A stretch of 64,000 nt of DNA. Origin: Rahnella bonaserana. GTDB lineage: Bacteria > Pseudomonadota > Gammaproteobacteria > Enterobacterales > Enterobacteriaceae. Where the stretch lies: assembly GCF_019049675.1 (NCBI RefSeq), contig NZ_JAFMOW010000066.1, positions 186,001 through 250,000 on the forward strand, in the 5' to 3' direction. Made by a program: the position numbers and the translations under genes. Shown here one piece after another: positions 8,462 through 19,000 of this stretch (positions are counted from its first letter, which is position 1; every line of letters starts with the position of its first letter). Under the pieces are notes generated by a model. That model saw only the letters and a program-made list of their open reading frames with translations. It was not told the origin of the DNA and searched no databases.

Positions 8462-9847
8462 TTATTTCGAATGCGGATTACGGGTGTCCGTTTCTTCCAG
8501 ATTACGCAATAAAATGGCGAACTCCAGATTGACGTCTTCCGGCAGTGCGACATACACCATGTGGCCGTTACCCGGCGCCACGTCGGTTGGCTGGCCTTTC
8601 TTATTGCGCAGGGCTTCCAGTTTGAACTGAACGTTGCCTTGCGGCGTCATCATTTCCACACTGTCACCGACGCAGAATTTATTCTTCACATCAATTTCTG
8701 CCCAACCATCCATCCGATTACCGGTGAATTCGCCGACAAACTGCTGGCGGTCGCTGACAGAGAAACCATATTCGTAGTTCTGCTGTGCATCGTGAGTATG
8801 GCGACGCAGGAAACCTTCGGTGTATCCGCGATGCGCCAGACCTTCCAGCGTGGAGAGCAGCGTCGGATCAAAAGGCTTACCGGCGACAGCATCGTCAATG
8901 GCCCGGCGATAAACCTGTGCGGTGCGCGCGCAATAATAGAAGGATTTTGTACGTCCCTCGATTTTAAGCGAATGCACGCCCATTTTAGTCAGAGTTTCCA
9001 CATGCTGAATGGCGCGCAGGTCCTTGGAATTCATAATATACGTGCCGTGTTCGTCTTCAAACGCGCTCATGTATTCGCCAGGGCGCAGGGCTTCTTCCAG
9101 CATAAAGACTTTATCTGTCGGCTGGCCGATGCCTAATGTCGGTTCTGCGGCTTCCACCTGCTGAACCTGGATCGGTTCGTACTGATGCACGATATTGCCG
9201 ATGGCGTCTTCTTTGCCTTCCTGCACTTTGTATTCCCAGCGACAGGCGTTAGTACAGGTTCCCTGATTCGGGTCACGCTTATTGATGTAGCCGGAAAGCA
9301 GGCAGCGGCCGGAATACGCCATGCACAGCGCACCGTGAACGAAGATTTCGATTTCCATATCCGGCACCTGTGCGCGGATCTCGGCGATTTCTTCCAGCGA
9401 CAACTCGCGCGATAAAATCACACGGGTCAGGCCCATTTGTTTCCAGAATTTCACCGTCGCCCAGTTCACGGCGTTAGCCTGCACCGAAAGATGAATGTCC
9501 ATCTGCGGGAAGGCTTCGCGCACCATCATGATAAGACCCGGATCGGACATGATCAGGGCATCGGGCCCCATGTCGATAACGGGTTGCAGATCACGGATGA
9601 AGGTTTTCAGCTTGGCGTTATGCGGGGCAATATTCACCACCACATAGAATTTTTTCCCCAGAGCATGGGCTTCATTGATGCCGATTTCCAGATTCTGGTG
9701 GTTAAATTCGTTATTACGAACGCGCAGGCTGTAACGTGGCTGACCGGCATAAACCGCATCAGCGCCATACGCGAAGGCGTATCGCATGTTTTTCAGGGAG
9801 CCGGCAGGGGAAAGGAGTTCCGGAACAAAAGAATCGCGGGTAAACAT
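8462..9847 (-). CDS. trhP: tRNA uridine 5-hydroxylation protein TrhP (YegQ), peptidase U32 family
   Basis: 461 residues from the ATG at 9845-9847; the longer frame to 9868 begins with GTG and looks like leader. The protein is almost colinear with E. coli YegQ. It starts with PELLSPAGSLKNM, has a barrel-like N-terminal U32 domain, and carries a cysteine cluster in GALCMAYSGRCLLSGY and GTCTNACRW (near residues 170-200) that holds an iron-sulfur cluster in the family. The C-terminal domain (after about 380) is a small beta fold. TrhP uses prephenate to hydroxylate U34 of certain tRNAs. It is transcribed toward cyaR, followed by cyaR's own promoter and terminator. Confidence 0.96.
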   Translation of the reverse strand: MFTRDSFVPELLSPAGSLKNMRYAFAYGADAVYAGQPRYSLRVRNNEFNHQNLEIGINEAHALGKKFYVVVNIAPHNAKLKTFIRDLQPVIDMGPDALIMSDPGLIMMVREAFPQMDIHLSVQANAVNWATVKFWKQMGLTRVILSRELSLEEIAEIRAQVPDMEIEIFVHGALCMAYSGRCLLSGYINKRDPNQGTCTNACRWEYKVQEGKEDAIGNIVHQYEPIQVQQVEAAEPTLGIGQPTDKVFMLEEALRPGEYMSAFEDEHGTYIMNSKDLRAIQHVETLTKMGVHSLKIEGRTKSFYYCARTAQVYRRAIDDAVAGKPFDPTLLSTLEGLAHRGYTEGFLRRHTHDAQQNYEYGFSVSDRQQFVGEFTGNRMDGWAEIDVKNKFCVGDSVEMMTPQGNVQFKLEALRNKKGQPTDVAPGNGHMVYVALPEDVNLEFAILLRNLEETDTRNPHSK

Positions 9848-9971
9848 AGTCAATCTCAGTCTGATCACAGGTCAGGGCCGTCCCGGATGCGGGGCGACGA
9901 AAGGTCAGAATTGTAACGTCTGAGTTGATCAAAAGCAGCCATTTCGTGTGGGTATTACAGCGCTATTTCGA

Positions 9972-10014
9972 CTATTCAGGAGCCAGATCAATTTCCTCCT
10001 GTGCTCCTGAATAG
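9972..10014. repeat. 12-bp perfect inverted repeat between yegP and trhP
   Basis: CTATTCAGGAGC (9972-9983) pairs perfectly with 10003-10014 around a 19-base loop. It lies 24 bases beyond the yegP stop on the minus strand. Neither strand has a clean T tract after it, so it could be an RNA stability hairpin, a Rho-type boundary or a protein-binding site. Confidence 0.6.
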
Positions 10015-10037
10015 CTAAAAACGGAAATCATTGAGAA

Positions 10038-10376
10038 CTACTGCGTCAAATCGCGGATATCAGTGCTTGCGCCGTTTTTCACCACCGACTGAACACCTTT
10101 TTTCGATGCGCTTTCCGTGGTGTACATTTCGCTGATACCAATTACCTGATGATTTTTAGCCTTCAGCACAAAGTAGAACTGACCATCTTTTGAGGGTTTA
10201 ACTTCGTATTGTGCTTCATCAGGGGAGTTGGTCTGAACCGATGTAATCCCGTTTTCTGCTGATGCTTTACTGGCATACATTTCACTGGTGAGAATAATCT
10301 CTCCGTTCCCGGCCTTCAGGTTAAAGTGAAACTGTCCATTCTTCGCTTTTTTCAGATCGTAGTGACCATTAGCCAT
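10038..10376 (-). CDS. yegP: YegP family protein (UPF0339, two DUF1508 repeats)
   Basis: 112 residues. The start at 10376 is supported by GGAG eight bases upstream; a further in-frame ATG 15 bases earlier has no such site. The protein is an internal duplication: residues 5-50 (KNGQFHFNLKAGNGEIIL...) and 57-105 (KDGQFYFVLKAKNHQVIG...) are two copies of the DUF1508 unit, each a small beta-beta-beta-alpha fold. The molecular function is not known. Position between trhP and baeR matches E. coli. Confidence 0.93.
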   Translation of the reverse strand: MANGHYDLKKAKNGQFHFNLKAGNGEIILTSEMYASKASAENGITSVQTNSPDEAQYEVKPSKDGQFYFVLKAKNHQVIGISEMYTTESASKKGVQSVVKNGASTDIRDLTQ

Positions 10377-10544
10377 AAAGGTAATCTCCATCAGAGGGGT
10401 TATTTTCCAGAGATAAGTGTAGTTAATGGAAACAGTTTCGCGGCGGCAGGAAAGATTTAAGACATGAAATGTGAACTGGCCGACAGACTTTCAGAAACTT
10501 TACAAAACTGAATTGCCGGCCATTTATTCGTTATAAGTTATTCG

Positions 10545-11264
10545 TTATGCCAAATGACAGGGTTCCGCTTCCCAGCGATAGCCCACGCCATAGACGGCGC
10601 GAATAAACGCCTTTTCTCCATCCAGTGATTCGAGTTTACGGCGCAGGTTTTTGATATGGCTGTCGATGGTACGGTCTGTGACGACGCGGTAGTCGTCATA
10701 AAGATTATTGAGCAGTACTTCGCGGGTAAACACGTAACCCGGTTTGACGGACAGCGTTTTAAGCAGGCGGAATTCTGCCGGAGTCAGTTCCAGTTCATGC
10801 CCCTGGAACGTGGCCTGAAAGCGGGCTTCATCAATGTGCAGACCGTTATCTCTGGGTACATTTTCATCCTGACGTACGCAGCGGCGCAAGATAACCTTCA
10901 CGCGGGCCACCACCTCACGGGGGCTGTAAGGTTTGCAGATATAATCGTCGGCACCGATTTCCAGCCCGAGCAGGCGATCGATTTCTTCCGTTTTTGCCGT
11001 CACCATCATGATCGGCACATCGGAAAACTGACGGATATCCCGGCAGATCGACAGGCCACTGCTGCCAGGCAACATCAGATCTAACAAAATCAGTGCCGGC
11101 GGCTGGCTTTTAACCTGCGCGATAACGTCATGTCCGTCCGCCAGCCATTGCGTGGCATAGCCCGCCGCTTCGAGATAATCGATTAACAGCTGAGCAAGTT
11201 TAGGCTCGTCTTCCACAATCAGAATTTTTAACGGCGCCGGGCCGGACAATGCAGAGTCGTTCAT
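10545..11264 (-). CDS. baeR: Response regulator BaeR
   Basis: 239 residues, OmpR family. The receiver domain has acidic pocket EDE (18-20), phospho-acceptor Asp62 in LLDLMLPG, and the KPYSPRE lysine. The C-terminal winged helix has the [21 protein letters not shown] recognition region typical of BaeR. It activates envelope-stress efflux genes in E. coli. The start codon directly follows the baeS stop (TGAATG), so it is translationally coupled to baeS. It is the last gene of mdtD-baeS-baeR. Confidence 0.95.
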   Translation of the reverse strand: MNDSALSGPAPLKILIVEDEPKLAQLLIDYLEAAGYATQWLADGHDVIAQVKSQPPALILLDLMLPGSSGLSICRDIRQFSDVPIMMVTAKTEEIDRLLGLEIGADDYICKPYSPREVVARVKVILRRCVRQDENVPRDNGLHIDEARFQATFQGHELELTPAEFRLLKTLSVKPGYVFTREVLLNNLYDDYRVVTDRTIDSHIKNLRRKLESLDGEKAFIRAVYGVGYRWEAEPCHLA

Positions 11265-12650
11265 TCAGTTTCTCGGGCCTGATGTAACAGAGAGCGGCAG
11301 GACGATCGTAATACGAACGCCACCCGCCGGAGAGTGGCTGGCGCTGATCTGCCCGCCGTGCGCTTCGACAATATTCTGGCAAATGGCCAGACCTAACCCC
11401 GAACCGCCACTGGCGCGATTGCGCGAGCCTTCGGTGCGGTAAAAACGTTCGAAAATACGGCCAAGCTGTTCATCGCTGATGCCCGGCGCGCTGTCCTGGA
11501 ACATCAGATAAAGTGATTTATCCCTTATTTCGCCCCGGATCTCCAGACCGCCATTCGGGTCAGTATAGCGCAGACTGTTTTCCAGCAGATTATTGAAAAG
11601 TTGCGACAGACGCTGCGGATCGCCAAATACTTCGGCGCTTTCCGGCAGATGGCTGGTCAGGGTTAACTGCTTGGCATGGAAACGATCGCGCGAACCAGCT
11701 TCCGCCAGTTGCACCAGATGTACAACGTCGGTGTCCACTTTGCGGTATGCCAGCGCACCGGCATCGGAAAGCGAAAGCTGATGCAAATCGTCCACCAGCT
11801 TGGTCAGAATCGAGACTTCGGATTGCAGTGATTCCAGCGAGCTGACACTCATCTTACGCACACCATCCTGCATGGCTTCCAGTTCGCCACGCAGAACGGC
11901 CAGCGGAGTGCGTAATTCATGGGAAATGTCCGCCATAAACGCCCGGCGCATCTGCTCATTTTTCTCCAGTGTCATCGCCAGCTGGTTAAAATCCTGCGCC
12001 AGTTTTCCCAGTTCATCTTCACTGTCGACCTTCACCCGCGTGCTGAAATTTCCCGCAGCCAGCTGATGGGTACCGTTCACCAGCCGTTTCACCGGCGCAA
12101 GCATTCCGCGGGATAAAACCCAGGTGACAGCAGCAGCCAGCAAGGCGGTAAAGGCCACAATCATCCAGCTGGTGCGGCTTTGCTGGCGTTCGAAATTAAT
12201 ATCAGCGTCACGGGTCAGGCGTTCGGCAGGCGTCGAAATCACCGAGCCGATGACCACGCCATTGACGGTCATCACGCGGCGCGGACCTTGTAAATCCGGT
12301 GGAACAGGCTGGTCATACCCGCCGATCCGATGATCGTGACTGTCGAGGATCCAGAACTTCGTGCGCCATCCCTGCGGCGGCATTTTCGGGCTGCTATTTT
12401 GTTCGAATGAACGCATTATCTGATAGATCAACCGGTCATTGGTTTCGAGAAACTCCCAGCTGCCATGCTGTTTGTACTGCTCCTGCAAGGTGTCAGCCAG
12501 CAATTCGACGCGCTGTTCGTTGCTCTGACGGATGTAGTCGATAAAGCCCCGCTCGAAGCTCATCCGTACGCCCCAGTTCATGGTGATCAGCACCAGTGCG
12601 CAGGTACAAAAAATGGCCATAAACAACTTGGCGGTAATACCAGGTTTCAT
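11265..12650 (-). CDS. baeS: Envelope-stress sensor histidine kinase BaeS
   Basis: 461 residues. TM1 lies near 8-28, a periplasmic sensor domain near 30-165, TM2 near 167-185, then a HAMP linker and a HisKA domain with [23 protein letters not shown]. The ATPase has an N box ([16 protein letters not shown]), [11 protein letters not shown], and GGSGLGLAI. The DG-V-R segment after the phospho-helix is typical of BaeS. Its ATG overlaps the mdtD stop by 4 bp. It phosphorylates BaeR upon envelope stress. Here the operon lacks the mdtABC genes that normally precede mdtD. Confidence 0.95.
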   Translation of the reverse strand: MKPGITAKLFMAIFCTCALVLITMNWGVRMSFERGFIDYIRQSNEQRVELLADTLQEQYKQHGSWEFLETNDRLIYQIMRSFEQNSSPKMPPQGWRTKFWILDSHDHRIGGYDQPVPPDLQGPRRVMTVNGVVIGSVISTPAERLTRDADINFERQQSRTSWMIVAFTALLAAAVTWVLSRGMLAPVKRLVNGTHQLAAGNFSTRVKVDSEDELGKLAQDFNQLAMTLEKNEQMRRAFMADISHELRTPLAVLRGELEAMQDGVRKMSVSSLESLQSEVSILTKLVDDLHQLSLSDAGALAYRKVDTDVVHLVQLAEAGSRDRFHAKQLTLTSHLPESAEVFGDPQRLSQLFNNLLENSLRYTDPNGGLEIRGEIRDKSLYLMFQDSAPGISDEQLGRIFERFYRTEGSRNRASGGSGLGLAICQNIVEAHGGQISASHSPAGGVRITIVLPLSVTSGPRN

Positions 12651-14122
12651 GATTTTCTCATCGGATCAGGGGAGCCGGCCGCAGCGCGACGACGGTCGAT
12701 AATGGCATTTTTCTGCGTATCAGGTGGTACTTTGGAGAATACCCAGGCTGGCAGGGCGATCACCAGCGCCATCGACATATAACAATACAGGAACGCGGTG
12801 TGCATGGTGGCGCTGTCCGGTGTAATGGCCTGCTGATGGGCGAACACTCCAATCAGCAAACCGGCGACACTGACGCCTAGACTCATCGACAACTGCATGA
12901 TCATCGACAGCAAACTGTTGCCGCTGCTGGCAAGGCGCGACGGCAGGTCTTTAAGCGTCAGCGTATTCATCGACGAGAAGCGCAGGGAGTTCACCATTCC
13001 CTGGAAGAACAAGACAATCGGGATCATCCAGACCGCACCGTAAATCGCCACCAGCGGGAAAATCAGTGTGATCAGCGCCAGCAGCAACGTCGCGCTGACC
13101 AGCGCATTCCGGTAACCCAGTTGATTGACCAGCCGGACAACCACGCGTTTCATCCCCATACTGCCGAGCACCATCGGGATCATCATCAGTCCGGCGTGGA
13201 AAGGTGTAAAGCCCATACCGAGTTGCAGAAACACCGGTGTCATAAACGGCAGCATGCCGCTGCCGATACGCCCGAGCAGACTGCCGATCAGGCCAATTTT
13301 AAAGGTCGGGGTATGGAACAGGCGCAGGGAAAACAGCGCGGAAAGATTGCCGCGAGCATGCATCCAGTAAATACCCAGAGCACCGCCGCCGACAACTACC
13401 AGCAGGACAATTTCCAGCACGCTCAGCCCCATACTGCGGCTGCCTTCCAGCGCCAACGTCAGCGTGGCCATACACACCGCCAGCATCACAAACCCGCTGA
13501 TATCAAAGCGTCGTGTCTGCATTTTGTAATTGGGCATAATCATTAAGGTGGCGATACAACCGGCCAGACCGACCGGAAGATTAATCAGGAAAATCCAGTG
13601 CCAGCTGGCGTATTGCACCAGAAAACCGCCCAGCGCCGGACCGAGTAACGGGCCGACCTGACCGGGTAATGTCACCATGGTCATCGCTGCCATGTATTCG
13701 CTGCGCGGGACGATTTTCAGCACCGTCAGCCGCCCGACCGGCACCATCATCGCACCGCCGATCCCCTGAACGATGCGCGACATCACCAGTTCACGCAGGC
13801 TTTCCGATTGTGCGCACAACAGCGAGCCAAGCGTAAACAGCACAATGGCCGAAAAGAATACCCATTTAACGCCGACTTTATCCGCCAGCCAGCCGCTGGC
13901 AGGCAGCATCACGGCGACCGTCAGCACATAAGCAACGACGACGGAATGCATGTGCAACGGGTTTTCGCCCAGACTGCGTGCCATCGAAGGCAGCGCGGTA
14001 TTCACGATTGTGGTGTCCAGGGCCTGCATAAAAAAGCCGAAGGCGACAATCCACAACTGCCAGCGCACCGAAGGCGGCAGGGGAGCAGAGGGCGCTAAGG
14101 TATCAGTGTTTTCAGATTTCAT
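12647..14122 (-). CDS. mdtD: MdtD-type MFS transporter (DHA2, 14-TM)
   Basis: 491 residues with the drug:H+ antiporter-2 pattern: [19 protein letters not shown] in TM1, DKVGVKWVF in the TM2-TM3 loop, and [18 protein letters not shown] in TM4. Fourteen membrane segments are expected. In E. coli mdtD is the fourth gene of mdtABCD-baeSR, where it is not needed for MdtABC function. Here it is the first gene. The 262-bp gap to the divergent aldo/keto reductase would have to hold its promoter. Its overlap with baeS keeps the regulatory unit together. Confidence 0.92.
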   Translation of the reverse strand: MKSENTDTLAPSAPLPPSVRWQLWIVAFGFFMQALDTTIVNTALPSMARSLGENPLHMHSVVVAYVLTVAVMLPASGWLADKVGVKWVFFSAIVLFTLGSLLCAQSESLRELVMSRIVQGIGGAMMVPVGRLTVLKIVPRSEYMAAMTMVTLPGQVGPLLGPALGGFLVQYASWHWIFLINLPVGLAGCIATLMIMPNYKMQTRRFDISGFVMLAVCMATLTLALEGSRSMGLSVLEIVLLVVVGGGALGIYWMHARGNLSALFSLRLFHTPTFKIGLIGSLLGRIGSGMLPFMTPVFLQLGMGFTPFHAGLMMIPMVLGSMGMKRVVVRLVNQLGYRNALVSATLLLALITLIFPLVAIYGAVWMIPIVLFFQGMVNSLRFSSMNTLTLKDLPSRLASSGNSLLSMIMQLSMSLGVSVAGLLIGVFAHQQAITPDSATMHTAFLYCYMSMALVIALPAWVFSKVPPDTQKNAIIDRRRAAAGSPDPMRKS

Positions 14123-14384
14123 GAGTCATCACATCAGCACAATCATTGTCGCGGCATTTCAGGAGGGAAATCCACCATTAGACCAGGCTCACAGTGTAGC
14201 CAGAATGTTTCAGCAGAAAATGGAGGAAATAAGGAGAGTCTTTCCCATTTTTTGACAATTCTTCTGACAATAAAGAATAGCTTTCAGCCTGACATTTTAT
14301 ATCAAAATGCTATGGTTGACCTTTGATCACAAATCGTTCGCATGCAAAGTAAGTTAAATCAGACCTTATGAAAGGGAGAGAATA

Positions 14385-15338
14385 ATGAGCAAAAGAGAAC
14401 TGGGTCGTTCAGGTATTCAGGTGCCGTTGCTGACGTTTGGCGGCAATGTTTTTGGCTGGACGGTCGATCAGACGGCTTCCTTTAATCTGCTTGATGCCTT
14501 ACTGGATCATAAACTGAATTTTATAGACACCGCGGATGTGTATTCGAGTTGGGTTGAAGGCAACAAAGGTGGGGAATCGGAAACCATTATCGGCAACTGG
14601 CTGAAAAAAACCGGTAAGCGTGACCAGATCATTCTGGCGACGAAAGTCGGCAAACCGATGGGCGAAGGTAAAGTGGGTTTATCGCCACGCTATATTAAAG
14701 AAGCCGTGGAAGCCTCGCTGAAACGCCTGCAAACGGATTATATCGATTTATATCAGTCGCATGATGATGATGCCGATACGCCACTGGCCGAAACCATGGC
14801 GGCATTCGATGCTCTCATCAAAGAAGGGAAAGTGCGTGCCGTTGGCGCTTCAAACTACAGCGCGCCACGTCTGGCCGAAGCGCTAAAAGTCAGTCAGGAA
14901 AACGGGCTGGCACGTTATGAAACGCTGCAACCGCAGTACAATCTGTACGACCGCAAAGTGTATGAAGAAGCGCTGGAAAAAGTCGTTACGGATAACAGTT
15001 TAGGCGTGATTAACTTCTACGGTCTGGCCGCCGGCTTCCTGACGGGAAAATACCGCACTAAAGCCGATGCCGGTAAAAGTAAGCGCGGTGAAAGTGTGAT
15101 CGCGCGATGCCTCAACGAACGCGGCCTGAAAGTGCTGGCGGGGCTGGATCAGGTGGCTGAAAAGCACGGCGCACAGCCAGGGCAGGTGGCACTTGCCTGG
15201 CAGATCGCCCGCCCAGGCATTACCTCGCCGATTGTCAGCGCGACGTCACTGCAACAACTGAATGAGCTGGCACAGGCTGCAACCCTTAAACTGGATGACG
15301 CGGATATTAAGACTTTAAATGACGCCAGCGCCTGGTAA
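14385..15338 (+). CDS. Aldo/keto reductase
   Basis: 317 residues, NADPH-dependent AKR barrel. The catalytic Asp and Tyr are in FIDTADVYS, the lysine in ILATKVG, and the histidine in LYQSHDDD; the AKR signature GASNYSAPRL follows. The start has GGGAGAG upstream. It is a single gene with a terminator immediately after it. It occupies the place that mdtABC hold relative to mdtD in E. coli, in the opposite orientation to mdtD. The substrate is unknown; close relatives are broad-range aldehyde reductases. Confidence 0.9.
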   Translation: MSKRELGRSGIQVPLLTFGGNVFGWTVDQTASFNLLDALLDHKLNFIDTADVYSSWVEGNKGGESETIIGNWLKKTGKRDQIILATKVGKPMGEGKVGLSPRYIKEAVEASLKRLQTDYIDLYQSHDDDADTPLAETMAAFDALIKEGKVRAVGASNYSAPRLAEALKVSQENGLARYETLQPQYNLYDRKVYEEALEKVVTDNSLGVINFYGLAAGFLTGKYRTKADAGKSKRGESVIARCLNERGLKVLAGLDQVAEKHGAQPGQVALAWQIARPGITSPIVSATSLQQLNELAQAATLKLDDADIKTLNDASAW

Positions 15339-15357
15339 AATTGGGTTCTGAAATATA

Positions 15358-15386
15358 AAAAAACCGCCTGATTCAGGCGGTTTTCG
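15358..15386. terminator. Bidirectional terminator between the aldo/keto reductase gene and yegD
   Basis: A stem of 11 bp (left arm from 15360, right arm ending 15384) with A tract before and T tract after serves both converging genes. Confidence 0.85.
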
Positions 15387-15406
15387 TTTATCTGCATCTT
15401 TAAAAC

Positions 15407-16759
15407 TTAGCGAAACAACGTTTGTGCCCAGCGTGCCAGACCGGCGGTGACTGAGCCGAAATCATTGCCACCGACCAGCGGGATACCCGGTAACTGCGTC
15501 TGTAATGCAGCACGCAGCAGTGGCGAACGCGCACTGCCGCCGGTCAGGTAAATTACGTCAGGTTTAATTTCACTGCTGGCCAGCGCCAGACTGACCTGTT
15601 CCTGAATGCGTTCCAGCGGCTGAGAAATCGCGTCACTCAGTTGTTGCTGACTGATAGTTTCCGCCAGACCGGATTCAATGAAGTCCATGGCAGCCGTTAC
15701 GCTTTCGCGTTCAGAAAGGGCAATCTTACTTTCTTCTGCGGCACGCACCAGACGATAACTCAGACGCTGTTGCTGGACTTTCAGCAGGCGTTTGATGAGA
15801 TCCGGTTGCGCAGCATCGCGGATCAGATCCCGCAACATACGGCCATTTGCCACGCTGTAGAAATCTAACTGCGCAGGAACATCGTTCGTCGCCACAGCAT
15901 TCCAGTAAGGCAGGGCCGGAATAGCGATACCTTTTTGTGTCTCGCTGCCCATACCAAACTGCGGCGTGAGCTGTTTGAACGCGGTCATGATGTCCAGATC
16001 GTTACCGCCAACGCGGCAACCACTGTGTCCGAGCAGGCTGTTCTGACGCTCAGCTTTATCGCGCCACTGCGGGCCCATCAGCAATACCGAGCAGTCTGTG
16101 GTGCCGCCGCCGATATCGACGACCAGCACGGTTTTCTCTTCCGTCAGGGTGGCTTCGAAATCCAGACCTGCGGCGACCGGCTCAAACTGGAACGCTATAT
16201 CGCGGAAACCGGCGCGCTCAGCGGCACGTTGTAAAATGCCCTGCGCCTGAGCATTGGCCTCTTCACCGCCCATACCCTGGAAGTTAATCGGGCGGCCGAT
16301 CACGGTCTGTTCAATACTTTCCTGCAATACGGATTCAGCCTGACGCTTGATGTGGTACATCATTGCGCAGACCAGATCTTCAAACAGGGCAATCTGTTGA
16401 GGTTTCAGGCCGTTCGCACCCAGGAAGGATTTAGGCGAGCGGACAAAGTACACCTCTTCCGGATCTTCCATATAGGTCGACAATGCCTGCAAACCGAAAT
16501 GCACGCTGTTAGCATTAACCGGAATATCTTCCTCACGGTTAAAGCTGATGCTGCGGCGCAACAGTGCCAGATTTTCATCACTGCCTGCCGGAACCTGTCC
16601 GTGACGGTTCAGCCACTCGCTGACCGCTTCACGTGTCGGCGCACAAAGCATGGAGGGTAAATAAGGATCGTTATTTTCTAACGCCAACAGATGGGCGTTA
16701 TTATCGCGCATTACCGCAACTGAGCAATTCGCAGTACCGTAGTCAAATCCAATAAACAT
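15407..16759 (-). CDS. yegD: Hsp70-like chaperone homologue YegD
   Basis: 450 residues, the E. coli YegD length, from the ATG at 16757-16759, which has GGGGA seven bases upstream. The actin-like ATPase fold is clear: phosphate 1 motif FIGFDYGTANCSVAV, phosphate 2 motif VLVVDIGGGTTDCSV near residue 205, and adenosine motif YLTGGSARSPL near 410. It lacks the long substrate-binding domain of DnaK. The biological role is not established. It lies downstream of the transketolase gene on the same strand; a hairpin separates them. Confidence 0.93.
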   Translation of the reverse strand: MFIGFDYGTANCSVAVMRDNNAHLLALENNDPYLPSMLCAPTREAVSEWLNRHGQVPAGSDENLALLRRSISFNREEDIPVNANSVHFGLQALSTYMEDPEEVYFVRSPKSFLGANGLKPQQIALFEDLVCAMMYHIKRQAESVLQESIEQTVIGRPINFQGMGGEEANAQAQGILQRAAERAGFRDIAFQFEPVAAGLDFEATLTEEKTVLVVDIGGGTTDCSVLLMGPQWRDKAERQNSLLGHSGCRVGGNDLDIMTAFKQLTPQFGMGSETQKGIAIPALPYWNAVATNDVPAQLDFYSVANGRMLRDLIRDAAQPDLIKRLLKVQQQRLSYRLVRAAEESKIALSERESVTAAMDFIESGLAETISQQQLSDAISQPLERIQEQVSLALASSEIKPDVIYLTGGSARSPLLRAALQTQLPGIPLVGGNDFGSVTAGLARWAQTLFR

Positions 16760-16842
16760 CATTGTTCCCCATGCCAAAGAAGGGACGGGACTTTACCGGA
16801 GAGATGCAGATTCATCAAGTCAGTGGGGCGGAAATAGAAGGA

Positions 16843-16869
16843 ATTCCCTCTCCTGAGACGAGAGGGAAT
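16843..16869 (-). terminator. Terminator-like hairpin after transketolase
   Basis: A perfect 10-bp stem (16843-16852 with 16860-16869, loop of 7) lies 28 bases past the transketolase stop on the minus strand. The following sequence is only moderately T rich (TTCCTTCTATTT). Confidence 0.65.
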
Positions 16870-16896
16870 AAACTACACAGAATGACTTCACTTCTT

Positions 16897-18891
16897 TTAC
16901 TTCAAGAGCGCCTGCGCTTTTGCGACAACATTATCAACCGTAAAGCCGAACTCTTTAAACAGTTGCTCTGCTGGCGCTGATTCCCCGAAGGTAGTCATAC
17001 CGACAATTGCGCCGTTAAGGCCGACGTATTTGTACCAATAATCGGCGATACCGGCTTCTACCGCCACGCGCGCGGTCACGGCTTTCGGCAGCACAGATTC
17101 GCGGTAAGCCTTGTCCTGTTTGTCGAACACATCAGTCGAAGGCAGGGAGACGACCCGCACTTTAGTACCCGCTGCGGCCAGTTTATCCGCAGCTTCTACC
17201 GTAATGCCGACTTCAGACCCGGTGGCGATCAAAATCACTTCCGGTGTGCCTTCAGAGTCTTTCAGCACATAACCGCCACGAGCCACGTTTGCCAGCTGTT
17301 CAGGGGTACGCGGTTGCTGAGTCAGGTTCTGACGAGAGAAGATCAGTGCAACCGGACCATCATTTCGCTCGATCGCATATTTCCATGCTACGGCGGATTC
17401 CACCTGGTCAGCCGGACGCCACAGGCTCATGTTGGGTGTCACACGCAGGCTGGCCATTTGTTCAACCGGCTGATGAGTCGGGCCATCTTCCCCTAAACCG
17501 ATCGAATCGTGGGTATACACGAACACGTTGCGGATTTTCATCAGCGCCGCCAGGCGAACCGCGTTACGGGCATATTCGACGAACATCAGGAAAGTCGCAG
17601 AATACGGCAGGAAACCGCCGTGCAGCGCCAGGCCATTGGAGATAGCCGTCATGCCGAATTCACGGACACCGTAATGGATGTAGTTACCCGCGAGGTCTTC
17701 AATCAGCGATTTTGAGCCCGACCACATGGTCAGGTTACTTGGCGCAAGGTCTGCGGAACCGCCAAGGAATTCAGGCAAAATTTTGCCAAACTCTTCCAGC
17801 GTATTTTGCGAGGCTTTACGGCTGGCGATATTCGCAGGTTTGGCCTGCAAACCTTCGATGAATGCCTGTGCTTTGGTTTCCCACTCAGCAGGCAATTTGC
17901 CATTTACGCGTCGGTCAAATTCAGCCGCCAGTTCAGGATACGCTTTGGCATAAGCCGCAAATTTATCGTTCCAGGCTTTTTCTTTGGCTTTACCGGCTTC
18001 TTTGGCATCCCAGGCGTCATAAATATCTTGCGGGATTTCAAAGGCCGGATAGTTCCAGCCCAGCGCCTTGCGGGTGGCGGCGACTTCATCGGCGCCCAGT
18101 GCGGCACCATGCGCCTCGTGGCTACCCGCTTTATTCGGAGAACCAAAGCCAATCACCGTTTTGCACATCAGCAGGGAAGGACGGTCAGTGACTTGATGAG
18201 ATTCTTCAATTGCCGCTTTAATAGCGTCGGAGTTTTGTCCATCAATTCCACGGATGAGATGCCAGCCGTATGCTTCGAAACGTTTGGCCGTGTCATCGGT
18301 AAACCAGCCTTCGACGTGACCATCAATGGAGATGCCGTTGTCATCGTAAAACGCGGTCAGTTTGCCGAGTTTCAGGGTACCGGCCAGCGAGCAGGCTTCG
18401 TGGGAAATCCCTTCCATCATGCAGCCATCACCTAAGAAAACGTAGGTATGGTGGTTGACGATTTCGTGATTTTCGCGGTTAAACTGCGCGCCAAGCGTAC
18501 GTTCCGCAATCGCAAAACCCACGGCGTTGGCAACACCCTGACCCAGCGGGCCGGTGGTGGTTTCCACACCTGGCGTATAACCGTATTCAGGATGTCCTGG
18601 CGTTTTGGAATGCAACTGGCGGAAGTTTTCCAGTTCGCTCATTGGCAGGTCGTAACCGGTCAGGTGCAGCAGGCTGTATTGCAGCATCGAGCCGTGGCCA
18701 TTGGACATCAGGAAGCGGTCGCGATCTGCCCATTTCGGATTGGTGGGATTGTGATTCATGTAATCACGCCACAAAACTTCGGCGATGTCAGCCATCCCCA
18801 TCGGGGCGCCGGGGTGTCCGGAATTCGCTTTCTGGACGGCATCCATGCTCAGCGCACGGATAGCATTCGCTAGTTCTCTACGAGAAGGCAT
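16897..18891 (-). CDS. tkt: Transketolase
   Basis: 664 residues. Thiamine diphosphate and metal-binding region [18 protein letters not shown] near residue 155, with active-site histidines in SGHPGAPMG (about 26) and GPLGQG (about 114). The transketolase Pyr domain carries the signature near [17 protein letters not shown] (about 470). It transfers two-carbon units in the non-oxidative pentose phosphate pathway. Sequence shares features with both E. coli TktA and TktB. Position next to talA and maeB matches tktB, so orthology to tktB is the better guess by context. GGAG precedes the start. It lies 110 bp after talA, probably in one transcript. Confidence 0.97.
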   Translation of the reverse strand: MPSRRELANAIRALSMDAVQKANSGHPGAPMGMADIAEVLWRDYMNHNPTNPKWADRDRFLMSNGHGSMLQYSLLHLTGYDLPMSELENFRQLHSKTPGHPEYGYTPGVETTTGPLGQGVANAVGFAIAERTLGAQFNRENHEIVNHHTYVFLGDGCMMEGISHEACSLAGTLKLGKLTAFYDDNGISIDGHVEGWFTDDTAKRFEAYGWHLIRGIDGQNSDAIKAAIEESHQVTDRPSLLMCKTVIGFGSPNKAGSHEAHGAALGADEVAATRKALGWNYPAFEIPQDIYDAWDAKEAGKAKEKAWNDKFAAYAKAYPELAAEFDRRVNGKLPAEWETKAQAFIEGLQAKPANIASRKASQNTLEEFGKILPEFLGGSADLAPSNLTMWSGSKSLIEDLAGNYIHYGVREFGMTAISNGLALHGGFLPYSATFLMFVEYARNAVRLAALMKIRNVFVYTHDSIGLGEDGPTHQPVEQMASLRVTPNMSLWRPADQVESAVAWKYAIERNDGPVALIFSRQNLTQQPRTPEQLANVARGGYVLKDSEGTPEVILIATGSEVGITVEAADKLAAAGTKVRVVSLPSTDVFDKQDKAYRESVLPKAVTARVAVEAGIADYWYKYVGLNGAIVGMTTFGESAPAEQLFKEFGFTVDNVVAKAQALLK

Positions 18892-19000
18892 ATTTTTCTC
18901 CGGATTGGTTACTTTACTGAGTCAAATGACAGAAGCGCGTAAGTGCCACTACTCTGCCAGCTGACTCAGCTGAGATTAGATTTTCAAACTACGGCTGAAA

